DNA from: Cellulosilyticum sp.
GTDB taxonomy: Bacteria > Bacillota > Clostridia > Lachnospirales > Cellulosilyticaceae
Length of the DNA stretch: 32,427 nucleotides
NCBI GenBank assembly: GCA_015058045.1
Contig: SVDC01000045.1
Location: 1-32,427 of the forward strand
Direction of reading: 5' to 3'
Positions within the stretch are counted from its first letter, which is position 1, and each line of letters starts with the position of its first letter. Shown here in pieces: positions 1-8,958 of this stretch. The notes under the pieces were generated by a model. That model had not been told where the DNA came from. It saw only the letters and a program-made list of their open reading frames with translations, and ran no database searches. The translations under genes were made by a program, and so were the position numbers.

Positions 1-27
1 TATTTGTGTAATTATTATACATAAAAA

Positions 28-72
28 TACCCTATAGAATAGACTTTTTTTTAATGTCTATTCTATAGGGTA
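28..72 (-). terminator. Rho-independent terminator of the antiporter gene
   Basis: A perfect 17-bp inverted repeat (28-44 with 56-72) has an 11-base loop and, read on the minus strand, is followed by a T tract (TTTTTAT). It lies 36 bases past the stop of the NhaC-type gene. Confidence 0.85.
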
Positions 73-108
73 CATTTCATACTTTTGAAGTTCTTTTTTA
101 TTTTATAA

Positions 109-1410
109 CTATTTAAGCTTTGCTTTTATGTTTGGAAAACCAATGGCAATGGCGATTAAACCACAGATTGCCATAAGTATTGGATAATGTAAGTACCGAA
201 TAATTTCCATAGGAGAAATACCTACAAGTCCAGCTGCAGCTAATAATTGTGCACCATATGGAATAATCCCTTGTACACTTGCTGCAAAAATATCTAAGAT
301 ACTCGCTGTTCTTCTTGGATCAATCTCATATTCTTCAGCTATATCCTTTGCTAATGGTCCTGTCATGACAATGGCAATTGTATTATTGGCTGTACAAATA
401 TCTACTAATCCAACCAGCATTGCAATCCCCACTTCTGCTCCTTTTTTAGAATGGATACGCTCTTTAATAAAGTTTAATAAGAATTCAATACCACCATTAC
501 GTTTGATAAGCTCTAATGTCCCTCCAATAATCATAGAAAGTATCACCATCTCTGCCATACCAAGCATACCACTTGATGCTGCATCCACTGCTCCAAATAC
601 ATCAAAACTACCTGTCATCATACCTACAAGTGCTGCAAGTACTGTTCCACTAGCTAGTAGTATAAAAACATTAACACCTGCTAATGCACCTATTAATACT
701 GCTACATAAGGGACTACTTTAATCCATTCAAATGTGTATGCTTCTTTTACCTCTACTTGATGACCACTTGTCATAAACACTAAAAGAATAACTGTTATAA
801 TAGCAGCAGGCAATATAATAAGGAAGTTTACCTTGAATTTATCCTTTAATTCACATCCTTGTGTACGAGTTGCTGTAATGGTTGTATCAGAGATCATCGA
901 TAAATTATCTCCGAACATACTTCCTCCAATAATTGCTCCTGTTATCATTGCTACTGATATACCTGTTGTCTGAGCAATGCCAAGCCCAATTGGTGCTAAT
1001 GCTGTAATAGTCCCTACTGAAGTTCCCATAGATACTGAGATAAAGCAGGCAATTAAAAACATCCCCACTACTAAGAACTGAGAAGGAATAAATGATAAAC
1101 TTAAACTAACAGTTGCATCTACCCCTCCCATAGCTTTTGCAACATTTGAAAAAGCTCCTGCTAAAATAAAAATAAGACACATCATCATAATATCACTTTG
1201 ACCAGCACCTTCACAAAATACCTCAAGCTTCTTATTTAATGATTCTTTTCGGTTCAATACTAGTGCCACAGCTGTAGATGCTAAAAATGCTACAATCACT
1301 GGCATCTTATAAAAATCTTTTGTGCCAATCCCTACACCTAAAAATAGTACAAGAAATACACCAAGTGGTATAAGTGCAAAGGGATTTCCCTTTTTATTCT
1401 CTTTCTTCAT
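109..1410 (-). CDS. nhaC: NhaC-family Na+/H+ antiporter
   Basis: A 433-residue polytopic membrane protein with about 11-12 hydrophobic segments after a short basic N-terminus (MKKENKKG). It fits the NhaC family of sodium/proton exchangers, which export Na+ (some exchange organic acids or amino acids). Family-like features are the glycine- and serine-rich SMGTSVGTITALAPIG stretch near residues 127-142 and the GGSMFGDNLSMISDTTI stretch near 162-178, which carries the polar and acidic residues expected in the ion path. The length is normal for the family. The ATG is preceded by AAAGGTGA. It is monocistronic: a strong terminator follows, and upstream lies a tRNA with its own terminator. Substrate specificity (Na+, malate/lactate, other) cannot be read from the sequence. 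Confidence 0.85.
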   Translation of the reverse strand: MKKENKKGNPFALIPLGVFLVLFLGVGIGTKDFYKMPVIVAFLASTAVALVLNRKESLNKKLEVFCEGAGQSDIMMMCLIFILAGAFSNVAKAMGGVDATVSLSLSFIPSQFLVVGMFLIACFISVSMGTSVGTITALAPIGLGIAQTTGISVAMITGAIIGGSMFGDNLSMISDTTITATRTQGCELKDKFKVNFLIILPAAIITVILLVFMTSGHQVEVKEAYTFEWIKVVPYVAVLIGALAGVNVFILLASGTVLAALVGMMTGSFDVFGAVDAASSGMLGMAEMVILSMIIGGTLELIKRNGGIEFLLNFIKERIHSKKGAEVGIAMLVGLVDICTANNTIAIVMTGPLAKDIAEEYEIDPRRTASILDIFAASVQGIIPYGAQLLAAAGLVGISPMEIIRYLHYPILMAICGLIAIAIGFPNIKAKLK

Positions 1411-1603
1411 AACTCACCTTTTCTACTATTAATTATTTTTCATTAATCCCTATATTAACATAATTTCTTCATCACAATCTATAATATTTTTCTTTTTCTT
1501 CCTTAATCAACAACAAATTTCAGCATTATTCCTCTATATGTTCATCATCATATTTTCCATAAGGTAACATTCCTTTTTTACCCTTTATATATTCTAAGAA
1601 ATA

Positions 1604-1642
1604 ATAAAAACGCCTAACCACTGATAATCAATAGTTAGGCGT
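1604..1642 (-). terminator. Terminator of tRNA-Leu
   Basis: A 9-bp stem (1610-1618 with 1634-1642) is followed on the minus strand by TTTTTATTATTT. It begins 36 bases beyond the tRNA 3' end, so the tRNA is probably a single-gene transcript. Confidence 0.75.
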
Positions 1643-1677
1643 CTCCTATGTAGGTATTTGAAAAAACATTGAGATTA

Positions 1678-1760
1678 TGCAGAGAAGGGGATTTGAACCC
1701 CCACGTCCATATGGACATTAGAACCTGAATCTAACGCGTCTGCCGTTCCGCCACCTCTGC
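1678..1760 (-). tRNA. tRNA-Leu (anticodon CAG)
   Basis: Read on the minus strand it forms a complete cloverleaf with a 7-bp acceptor (GCAGAGG with TCTCTGC, last pair G-U), a D arm with GCGGAACGGCAGACGC, a 5-bp anticodon stem TTAGA/TCTAA around loop TTCAGGT (anticodon CAG), a long class II variable arm (TGTCCATATGGACG) and a T arm with GGTTCAAATC. The discriminator is A73. CCA is not encoded; the genome reads ATAATC after the acceptor. Confidence 0.95.
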
Positions 1761-1843
1761 AACTTCATCTCTTATTGTATTTCATATTGCCTATAATTTC
1801 AACAATTAATTCAACTTTTATTCTTCAATATGTATTCTTTCTA

Positions 1844-3235
1844 TTATAATCTACTAATTTCATTTGGAATCATTCCTAATCGCCAATAAGAAAAATTAGT
1901 GATGCCTAGTAATTTTGCAAGATCCATCTTTGCCTGAATGCTTTTTGCATCTTCATACCAAATGATGTTGGTAACACCATTTTCCTCGTAAGTTGCATAG
2001 CTAGATTGATTATAGCCATCAAACTGAGCTACTGTTCCTGGCATTTTTAATCTTGTCTGAATCTTATCATAAGATGGTGTATACGCTGTGGCATTTAAAA
2101 CTGTACCATTTTGCTCTTGCCATTGTAAGCTAGCAAAGGAAAATTGAAGGGCAATTTTGCTTCGATCTGCTATGGCTTTTTTAGCTTCTAATAAAGCTAG
2201 GTAAACTTCATCAATAGGTGTTAATGGGGTTGTAGTCATACCTAACTGTTGCTCACTTAGGGTAAGCTTTTTTGCCCCATAATCATGTGCCATTAAGATG
2301 ACATGATCTGCTATTTCTCCAATCCCTTTATAATCATAGCCTTTATAATAAAGTGTAGGTTGAACCGCTACATTAAGTTTTTTACCTTCTGCTTTTAATG
2401 CAGTTTGTAGTGTTTTTAAGAAACCTACATAATTTGCTTTAATGGATGCACTAGTCAAACTTTCAAAATCAATGGTTACGCCATCAAAACCTCTTGTAAC
2501 TCCATCTTTAGAAATGCCTTTTGTCATTTCTACTATTTGGGCAATGATTTTACTATACGCTGTCGCATCTTTTAACAAACTTTCTGCCTGACCATTCTTT
2601 CCTTCAAAATATACCATTATATAGGTTTCTACTCCATTTGCTTTTGCTAAATCTATAGGCATTTCAAATCCACTTGGTACTTTTAGACTTCCTTCTGTAG
2701 TAGATACTTTAAAGCCTTCTTGGCCTTTTAAAACTTCAGCCCAACCAAAGCTTACTGCCTGATAATTTTTAATCTCTTCCATTTGACTACTTGAGCTAAT
2801 GGCATAACAAGCATGTTTCCATGTTGTTGGCTTTTGTAATGGCTGCTTTAATTTTTCTATAATGGCTGTAGCTGTTTCTACAGTGACTGAAAGATTAGGT
2901 TGGAACTGTCCATTTCCTATACCATTCATAATGCCTAACTGACTAATCACTTCTATTTCTCCCTTAGCATTTATAACATCTGAAAAACTTGTTCTTTGAC
3001 TACGCTCTTTGGCAAGTGCTGTATAACCTAAGAAATCCACAATCATACAAGCTGCTTTTTCCCTTGTTAGAATGTTTTGGGAGCCAACCTGAGCATTTGC
3101 CTCTACCTTATGAATATCATTTAGTAACGTAGCAAATGCTTCTTCTGTTATGTACGTTCCTTCTGCTGCAAATAAGTTTCCCACGCCTAAGCATAAAATA
3201 AATCCTATGAGCAAACTTTTAAATATAGTTTTCAT
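1844..3235 (-). CDS. Secreted SLH-domain / glycoside hydrolase family 18 protein
   Basis: A 463-residue exported protein with a cleavable signal peptide (about 1-24, ending LFAAEG). One S-layer-homology-like region follows (about 54-130, with TREKAACMIVDFLG and GIMNGIGNGQFQPN). The rest is a GH18 barrel like the spore and cortex hydrolases YaaH/SleL. The GH18 catalytic motif is DGVTIDFE at 251-258, with E258 the expected acid and D256 its partner; the barrel-end WYEDAKSIQAKM and ITNFSYWRLGM motifs typical of YaaH-type enzymes are present. It probably cleaves N-acetylglucosamine-containing glycan (peptidoglycan or chitin) at the cell surface or in spores. Only one SLH repeat is clear, so wall anchoring is uncertain. 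The start has GGAGG upstream. It lies 64 bases behind the protease gene, with no terminator seen between, so co-transcription is likely. Confidence 0.8.
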   Translation of the reverse strand: MKTIFKSLLIGFILCLGVGNLFAAEGTYITEEAFATLLNDIHKVEANAQVGSQNILTREKAACMIVDFLGYTALAKERSQRTSFSDVINAKGEIEVISQLGIMNGIGNGQFQPNLSVTVETATAIIEKLKQPLQKPTTWKHACYAISSSSQMEEIKNYQAVSFGWAEVLKGQEGFKVSTTEGSLKVPSGFEMPIDLAKANGVETYIMVYFEGKNGQAESLLKDATAYSKIIAQIVEMTKGISKDGVTRGFDGVTIDFESLTSASIKANYVGFLKTLQTALKAEGKKLNVAVQPTLYYKGYDYKGIGEIADHVILMAHDYGAKKLTLSEQQLGMTTTPLTPIDEVYLALLEAKKAIADRSKIALQFSFASLQWQEQNGTVLNATAYTPSYDKIQTRLKMPGTVAQFDGYNQSSYATYEENGVTNIIWYEDAKSIQAKMDLAKLLGITNFSYWRLGMIPNEISRL

Positions 3236-3299
3236 ACTTCTTCCTCCCCATTTTAAATCACTTAATTCCTTATTGATAATACGTCCTTGCCCTTTTCAT

Positions 3300-4673
3300 C
3301 TAAGCATCTTTCTTTGTAAAAGCTTTTAAACAAATATTCATCTTTTCTTTACCCAAATCATACATACACTCATTCATCAATTCTGAAATATTCCTTGCAA
3401 TATATCCTTGATTTAAACGGCTTTCAATATTCTCACAGTATCCCTCATGCTTAACTTCAACTGGAATATTGCAAGCGCCTTGCCAAGATGATGCAACTTC
3501 AATAGCCACTAGAAACTTGCCCGATACCTCAAGTGGTTGTTCTAATTCAAAGGTCTTATATCCTGCATAATCAATCTTATAGCCTTTACCACCACTTATT
3601 TCTTCTGCATTTTTTACACTAACTTCTTTTAAATGATTGATCTTGCCATCTGTACTAACATAAAGTTTATATATATTATCCGGAAAAGTAATATAGGTTG
3701 AAAGTGCTGTAAGCAGTTCCTTTTTACTATAGGCTTCATATTGATTCATATAAATACTGGTCTTAGATTCATCCGATACACTTACACTGCCTATCATACC
3801 ATGTTTATCGTATTCATAAATCGTATCATAAAAGCCTCTAGTTGCTATATCTATAATGGCATTTAGATCATAAATAGGTGTTTCATAGGACATCCAAAAA
3901 TATCCCTTATTCCCCCATTCTCTTCCCCAACTATTTTTTACTAGAAAAGCACCATCAGTTGTAGGCCTACATGCTACATTAAATTTCTCTTTAGGGTATT
4001 GATCATTCCAGCCAACAATTAAGCTCCCATGATTAACCTCCTCATTTCCTGGGTAATAATATGCCAAATCTTGCTGGCAGTAATATGGATACTGACTATA
4101 AAACTGTTCTCCCTCTGAATAGGTACTACAATAAAAGGAAGCTGTTACAGCACCATATTCATAAACAAACTGCTTAATCTGATTTAAAAGTTTTTGCCTA
4201 TTTTCTTTAACTTCATCTATTTGTGCCGTTTGCATAACATAACAGGGTATCTTTTGCCCTGTTGCTTCTTGAATAGGCCCATTTAAAGCACTACGCGTCC
4301 AGTAATTTAAGGCGATATCAAAGTATCCTGCATCTCCCTTTTTTCTTACAAATCCATATTTCCCACCATACTCTATTGATGTTGCTTTATCCATTGCCTC
4401 TTCTGAGAAATCATAAAAATCTTTGTCTATTATATAGTTTTGCTTCATCAACCTGCTCTCTAATAAAGCATTGGCAATATAAATCCAACAGCTTCCTTCA
4501 CTTTTTTGATCTTTTACCGTACTACAATAAGCTCTTCCATCATATTGACTAGGTAACGCCTTTAATCCTACACTCGTATAATCTGCTCGTGAATAATCTA
4601 TCTCTACAGCATTACTCATTTGAGGCATTCCCACTAAACTTAATATGATCATTGCAATGATAGACTTTTTCAT
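3300..4673 (-). CDS. Secreted papain-family (C1) cysteine protease
   Basis: A 457-residue protein with a signal peptide (MKKSIIAMIILSLVG, cleavage near SNA-VE). The papain catalytic set is visible: oxyanion Gln56 and nucleophile Cys62 in KDQKSEGSCW, His215 in VNHGSLIVGW, and Asn247 in VKNSWG. The Cys usually two before GSCW is replaced (SEGSCW). The C-terminal half (about 300-457) resembles the beta-rich lectin-like domain often attached to bacterial C1 peptidases. There is no propeptide inhibitor domain of classical length. I take ATG at 4673 because AGGAGG lies just upstream; the in-frame GTG at 4688 would place that AGGAGG inside the coding region. It probably heads an operon with the downstream GH18 gene and may act in surface or spore-coat protein processing; the substrate is unknown. 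Confidence 0.83.
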   Translation of the reverse strand: MKKSIIAMIILSLVGMPQMSNAVEIDYSRADYTSVGLKALPSQYDGRAYCSTVKDQKSEGSCWIYIANALLESRLMKQNYIIDKDFYDFSEEAMDKATSIEYGGKYGFVRKKGDAGYFDIALNYWTRSALNGPIQEATGQKIPCYVMQTAQIDEVKENRQKLLNQIKQFVYEYGAVTASFYCSTYSEGEQFYSQYPYYCQQDLAYYYPGNEEVNHGSLIVGWNDQYPKEKFNVACRPTTDGAFLVKNSWGREWGNKGYFWMSYETPIYDLNAIIDIATRGFYDTIYEYDKHGMIGSVSVSDESKTSIYMNQYEAYSKKELLTALSTYITFPDNIYKLYVSTDGKINHLKEVSVKNAEEISGGKGYKIDYAGYKTFELEQPLEVSGKFLVAIEVASSWQGACNIPVEVKHEGYCENIESRLNQGYIARNISELMNECMYDLGKEKMNICLKAFTKKDA

Positions 4674-4713
4674 ATTCTGCCTCCTCACTCTTCCTTTAGT
4701 GTAGCATAAACCT

Positions 4714-4741
4714 ATTATAATTTAATTACATGTTCTTTAAA
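4714..4741 (-). promoter_or_regulatory. Sigma-A-like promoter for the protease/GH18 genes
   Basis: On the minus strand, TTTAAA (4736-4741) and a perfect TATAAT (4714-4719) are separated by 16 bases. It sits about 40 bases before the protease start. The -35 match is only partial. Confidence 0.5.
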
Positions 4742-4811
4742 TTTTCTTAATATATTTTCTTTTTTTGTTTTACATTTTCTGACTACATAGCATACTACTC
4801 TAGGAAAAAAC

Positions 4812-4852
4812 AAAAAAGTCATGAAATTCTTTTATCATTTCATGACTTTTTT
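4812..4852 (-). terminator. Terminator of the siderophore operon
   Basis: A perfect 16-bp inverted repeat (4812-4827 with 4837-4852) has a 9-base loop and A/T-rich ends, so it could work in both directions. It lies 18 bases beyond the binding-protein stop. Confidence 0.85.
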
Positions 4853-4870
4853 AAACTTTATTTTACTAAA

Positions 4871-5869
4871 TTACATTTTATCTATTGCAGCATTTACTTC
4901 ATCTAACATTACTTGTGTTGATGTGAATCCACCACCTGCTGTGTACCATACTGTTGGATTTAAGTATACGATACGGTCATTTTTATAAGCATCTGTACCT
5001 TGCATTAATTCATTGCTGAACATTTCTTTTGCTGAACCTTCACCACCTGTTGCAGCTGTACGGTCTACTACGAATAATAAATCTGGATTTTGTTCTACTA
5101 CATATTCAAATGAAGCATTTTGTCCATGTGTTGATACTTCAATCGCTTCATCAACTGGTGCAATACCAAATTCATTGTGGATGATTCCAAAACGAGAACC
5201 TTTTCCATAAACACTAAATCCATCTCCATTTGCAAGAGCGATTAAAGCGTTTGCATTTTTAGTTGCTGCTTTTTCACTAATTGCTGTAACTTGAGTTTCG
5301 ATTTCTGAAAGTTTTGCTTCTACTTCTGCTTCTTTACCAAAAATTTCCCCAAAGTAGTTCATTGATTTTTTAAATGAGTTCATGTAATCTGCATTATCTA
5401 CGTTTAATAAAACAGTTGGTGCAATTTCATTTAACTCCTCATAGTAATCATTTAATCTTCCCCCAGTAATAATCATATCTGGTTCAAGGGCATGAATAGC
5501 TTCTAAATCTACTTCTTTTACAGATCCTAAGTTTGTATAAACTGTTTCATCTTTATATTCGCTTAAATAGTCTGGTACAGAACCACTAAGTGGAAGACCT
5601 ACAATTTTTTCTTCAAGTTCTAAAGCGTCCATTACATCTAATGCACCAAAGTCTAATACAACTACCTTTTCAGGGTTTTTAGGTACTTCTGTTGTTCCAA
5701 GACTATGTTCAACTACAACTGTTCCTGTTTCTTCAGCTGATGCTTCATTTGATTCTGTTGTTGTTTCTTGTGTTGTTGTTTCTTCCTTAGTTGCTGTCTC
5801 TGTGCTTCCGCATCCTGTTACTGCCATCATACCAGCTACTAATACTGTAAATACTAATTTTTTATTCAT
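4871..5869 (-). CDS. yclQ: Ferric-siderophore ABC transporter substrate-binding lipoprotein
   Basis: A 332-residue lipoprotein. The lipobox AVTGC places the lipidated Cys at residue 20, followed by a Thr/Glu-rich linker (about 21-47). A class III periplasmic-binding fold follows, with motifs of the petrobactin/FatB-YclQ group: VVLDFGALDVMDAL (about 69-82), ITGGRLNDYYEEL and NGDGFSVYGKGSRFG. It captures an iron-siderophore outside the membrane and delivers it to the two permeases encoded upstream. It is the last gene of the operon, 115 bases behind the ATPase. The order permease-permease-ATPase-binding protein matches Bacillus subtilis yclNOPQ. The actual ligand (petrobactin, catechol precursor or other) cannot be read from the sequence. 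Confidence 0.88.
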   Translation of the reverse strand: MNKKLVFTVLVAGMMAVTGCGSTETATKEETTTQETTTESNEASAEETGTVVVEHSLGTTEVPKNPEKVVVLDFGALDVMDALELEEKIVGLPLSGSVPDYLSEYKDETVYTNLGSVKEVDLEAIHALEPDMIITGGRLNDYYEELNEIAPTVLLNVDNADYMNSFKKSMNYFGEIFGKEAEVEAKLSEIETQVTAISEKAATKNANALIALANGDGFSVYGKGSRFGIIHNEFGIAPVDEAIEVSTHGQNASFEYVVEQNPDLLFVVDRTAATGGEGSAKEMFSNELMQGTDAYKNDRIVYLNPTVWYTAGGGFTSTQVMLDEVNAAIDKM

Positions 5870-5984
5870 CTTCTTTCCTCTTTTCTTTTTTATTATCTAC
5901 CTTTACGTTTATCCTTTTTTATATGCTTTTTTAAGTGAAACGTCTTTTTGACATGGTATTTCCCTGTTTATATCCTGTAAATAT

Positions 5985-6740
5985 CTAGAAGTAAACACAA
6001 ATCCTTTGACCATTAATTTCTTGTACATTAAATGGCATTTCATAAATTTCCTCTAAAACTTCTTTTTGAATAATCTCTCTAACTTCACCATGCTTCGCAA
6101 TCACGCCATCTTTTAATGCAACAATGTAATCCGAATAACAAGAAGCAAAGTTTATATCATGAATAACAATAATGACTGTTTTGCCTAGGTCTTTTGCAAG
6201 CTGTTTAAGGGTTTTCATAATCTCTGAGGCATGTTTCATATCTAGATTGTTAAGTGGTTCATCTAATAAAACGTACTCACTATTTTGAGCAATAACCATG
6301 GCAATGTAAGCACGTTGTCTTTGTCCTCCACTAAGCTCATCTAAATAACGGTGCTCAAGATCTTTAAGCTGCATATAACCAATAGCCTCATCTATCTGCT
6401 TTTCATCTTCAGCTGTTAACTTACCACCTGAATGTGGGAATCTCCCAAAACTTACTAGCTCCCTAATGGTAAGGCGCATGTTAATGTGGTTAGATTGTTT
6501 TAAAATCGCTAACTTCTTAGCCAGCTCTTTTTGATTCCAACTATGCACCTCATTCCCCTCTAGTAAAACTTGCCCTTCATCTGGCTTCATTAATCGGCTT
6601 ACCATAGAAAGGACTGTACTTTTACCTGCACCATTAGGTCCAATAAATGACGTAATCTTTCCCTTTGGAATAGCCATCGATACCTGATCTACAACCTTCT
6701 TTTGACCATATTGCTTTGTAATTTCTCTTACTTGAATCAT
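5985..6740 (-). CDS. yclP: Ferric-siderophore ABC transporter ATP-binding protein
   Basis: A 251-residue FepC/FhuC-type ATPase that powers siderophore import. Visible motifs are Walker A GPNGAGKST (34-42), signature LSGGQ (136-140), Walker B YVLLDEP (156-162), D-loop NNLD (164-167) and switch His in IVIHDIN near residue 194. The length is typical. It starts 1 base after the stop of the second permease, implying tight translational linkage; AAAGGA lies upstream inside the preceding gene's end. Confidence 0.92.
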   Translation of the reverse strand: MIQVREITKQYGQKKVVDQVSMAIPKGKITSFIGPNGAGKSTVLSMVSRLMKPDEGQVLLEGNEVHSWNQKELAKKLAILKQSNHINMRLTIRELVSFGRFPHSGGKLTAEDEKQIDEAIGYMQLKDLEHRYLDELSGGQRQRAYIAMVIAQNSEYVLLDEPLNNLDMKHASEIMKTLKQLAKDLGKTVIIVIHDINFASCYSDYIVALKDGVIAKHGEVREIIQKEVLEEIYEMPFNVQEINGQRICVYF

Positions 6741-6741
6741 C

Positions 6742-7707
6742 TTATTTGGTACGTCCTTTCATTAATAAATAGATAAAATATACTCCACCAATAAAGTTAA
6801 TAATAATACTTGCACTTACACCAAATTTTAAAATACGTTCCACTAAAAATTGAGCGCCTACTAAACTAACTATACTAATGAGCCAAACTGCCACAGCCAA
6901 GTGACTGTGTTTATACGATTTAATAAAGTATCTTGCAATATTAACAACCAATAATCCTAAAAATGTAATTGGTCCTACTAGTGCTGTTGCCACTGCTGTT
7001 AAAATAACGACTACTACTAGTAAACGTCTTGTGATAGCATCATATTCAACCCCTAAGTTAATTGCTTGGTCTCTTCCTAGTCCCATAACATCTAACACTT
7101 TAAAATAGCGTACGCTATAAATTAGTGCACCAATTGTAATCACTGAAGCTAATAAAAGTACATCTGTATTAATATTATTAAAGCTTGCTTGTGACTTATC
7201 TTGTACGGTTAAAAACTCTGATGGATCTGTAAGTACTTGGAAGAACGTAGTAGCCGATTCAAATAATGTCCCGATTACAATCCCTACCAATAAAATAAAG
7301 AAGATATTTTGACTTCTTTTTTTAAAAATTAATTGATAGAAAAGAGCGCTGCCTCCTAACATTATAACTAATGTAAGTAGGAAGTTACTATTTGCATCTA
7401 CAATCCATTTACTTGTAGAACCTAAGAAGAACACTAACACAGTATTAAGTAACATATATAATGAATCTAATCCTAATACACTAGGTGTTAAAATATGATT
7501 GTTGGTTACTGTTTGGAAAATAAGTGATGAATAACCAATTACACCACCTACCATAACAATGGCATAAATCTTAGGAATCCTTCTAGATAGTGCATATTGA
7601 TAACTTTTTGGATTTAGCCCAAAAAGTAAAAAGACTGCAATCAGACCTATCGCAAGGATTGCCATGATTAAAAGTTTTCTTTTATCACTTTTGGTCATCT
7701 TATGCAT
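6742..7707 (-). CDS. yclO: Ferric-siderophore ABC transporter permease (second subunit)
   Basis: A 321-residue FecCD-family membrane subunit with around nine to ten hydrophobic helices. The family region GVIGYSSLIFQTVTNNHILT followed by PSVLGLDSL is near residues 54-83, and the ATPase-coupling stretch VVGPITFLGLLVVNIAR-like motif (here ALVGPITFLGLLVVNIAR) is near 241-258. It overlaps the first permease gene by 8 bases. GGAGGG lies 9 bases before the chosen ATG; another in-frame ATG lies three codons in. It pairs with the upstream permease to form the import channel. Confidence 0.9.
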   Translation of the reverse strand: MHKMTKSDKRKLLIMAILAIGLIAVFLLFGLNPKSYQYALSRRIPKIYAIVMVGGVIGYSSLIFQTVTNNHILTPSVLGLDSLYMLLNTVLVFFLGSTSKWIVDANSNFLLTLVIMLGGSALFYQLIFKKRSQNIFFILLVGIVIGTLFESATTFFQVLTDPSEFLTVQDKSQASFNNINTDVLLLASVITIGALIYSVRYFKVLDVMGLGRDQAINLGVEYDAITRRLLVVVVILTAVATALVGPITFLGLLVVNIARYFIKSYKHSHLAVAVWLISIVSLVGAQFLVERILKFGVSASIIINFIGGVYFIYLLMKGRTK

Positions 7708-8665
7708 ACTGGTGGGCCCTCCTTAAAATCATAACTAGGAATAAAACGCCGCCGATTACCCCTACCATCATGCCAATAGAAACCTCAAATGGGAAAATAA
7801 TCAGTCTTCCTAAAATGTCACACACCAGTAAGAAGATTGGTCCTAAAATGGCAGTATGATATAGAGAATTCTTTAAGTTATCGCCAACATATAAGCTTAC
7901 AAGGTTTGGAATAATTAATCCTAAAAATGGAATATTCCCTACTGTTACTAAAGTCACCGCTGTAATTAAAGCCACAATTCCTAAGCCAATATTCACAATC
8001 ACCTTATAATTTAAACCTAAGTTTGTTGCAAAATCTTCTCCCATTCCAGCAATCGTAAATTGATTAGCATATAGAAATCCAATCATTACGACTGGTATAC
8101 TTAGATAAAGCATCTCATAGTTTCCTGACATAATAACTGATAAATTCCCTTCCATCCATGAAGAGATATTTTGTACTAAGTCATATTTATAAGAAAAATA
8201 ATTGGTAACAGAGCCTACTACTTTTCCTAGCATCATCCCTACTAATGGAACAAAAATAATATTCTTAAGCTGAATACGTTTCATCATGGTCATAAACAGA
8301 ACCGTCCCTGCCATTGCAAAAACAAAAGCTACTATCATCTTACTCATTTGTCCTGCTTTTCCCATATACATCATCCCAACTAAAATCCCTAGTTTAGCAA
8401 AATCTGTTGTTGCTGCTGTAGTTGGTGATACGAATTTATTGCGACTAATTTGTTGCATAATTAGACCACTTACACTTAATCCAGTGCCTGCTACTAAAAT
8501 ACTTATTAGTCTTGGCAAACGACTAATCCATAAAAGCCTAATCTTATCTTCTTTAAGCGCTATAATATCTGTAATACTTAATGCACTAACTCCTACAAAA
8601 AGTGAAATACAAGAAAGTATTACCAAAACGAGTAGTAAATAACGCTTTTTCATAAGCTTTTTCAT
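7700..8665 (-). CDS. yclN: Ferric-siderophore ABC transporter permease (first subunit)
   Basis: A 321-residue FecCD-family permease, first gene of the four-gene minus-strand operon. The N-terminal basic stretch (MKKLMKKRY) leads into the first helix. The family motif GLSVSGLIMQQISRNKFVSP lies near residues 60-79 and the coupling helix NIPFLGLIIPNLVSLYVG near 246-263. It should form a heterodimeric channel with the next gene product. An alternative start is the ATG five codons in (MKKRYLL). The upstream intergenic region (8666-8958) is shared with the divergent AraC-type regulator. Confidence 0.9.
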   Translation of the reverse strand: MKKLMKKRYLLLVLVILSCISLFVGVSALSITDIIALKEDKIRLLWISRLPRLISILVAGTGLSVSGLIMQQISRNKFVSPTTAATTDFAKLGILVGMMYMGKAGQMSKMIVAFVFAMAGTVLFMTMMKRIQLKNIIFVPLVGMMLGKVVGSVTNYFSYKYDLVQNISSWMEGNLSVIMSGNYEMLYLSIPVVMIGFLYANQFTIAGMGEDFATNLGLNYKVIVNIGLGIVALITAVTLVTVGNIPFLGLIIPNLVSLYVGDNLKNSLYHTAILGPIFLLVCDILGRLIIFPFEVSIGMMVGVIGGVLFLVMILRRAHQYA

Positions 8666-8783
8666 ACTGCCTCCATTTCTTCTTCCTTTTATTTTATTGC
8701 TATGTATTTCATTGTTAATATTTAAATCAAATTGTTTGTTACCACTAACTTACAAAGAGGATTTTTCAACATCTTACCTTTCT

Positions 8784-8812
8784 TTGCAATTATCTTTATT
8801 GGGTGGTATAAT
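8784..8812 (+). promoter_or_regulatory. Sigma-A promoter for the AraC-type regulator
   Basis: TTGCAA (8784-8789) and a perfect TATAAT (8807-8812) are separated by exactly 17 bases. Transcription would start near 8819, giving a roughly 140-base leader before the chosen GTG start at 8959. Confidence 0.7.
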
Positions 8813-8825
8813 TAAATCTCTATAA

Positions 8826-8840
8826 CAATAACTATTATCA
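8826..8840. promoter_or_regulatory. Fur-box-like palindrome between the siderophore operon and its regulator
   Basis: The 15 bases match the 7-1-7 Fur consensus (TGATAATNATTATCA) at 11 of 14 defined positions, with the right half ATTATCA exact. It sits just downstream of the plus-strand promoter and upstream of the minus-strand operon, a place from which iron-loaded Fur could repress both. AT-rich sequence makes chance matches fairly easy. Confidence 0.45.
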
Positions 8841-8958
8841 ATTAGCTTTCATCATTTTAGCATGTAGCTATTTGGTTTGTCTTACACATTCTTTAGATTC
8901 ATTAAATTATTTTTATACAAATTTTTGCATTACATATGCAATAGAAAGGATATTAGCT

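Noticed and set aside
365..709. Plus-strand open frame inside the antiporter gene
   Set aside because: It is the antisense frame of a clearly coding minus-strand gene, with no ribosome site and no family resemblance.
8872..8958. Extended N-terminus of the AraC-type regulator from a TTG at 8872
   Set aside because: No ribosome site precedes the TTG, whereas the GTG at 8959 has AGAAAGGA at proper spacing and the family usually begins near that point.
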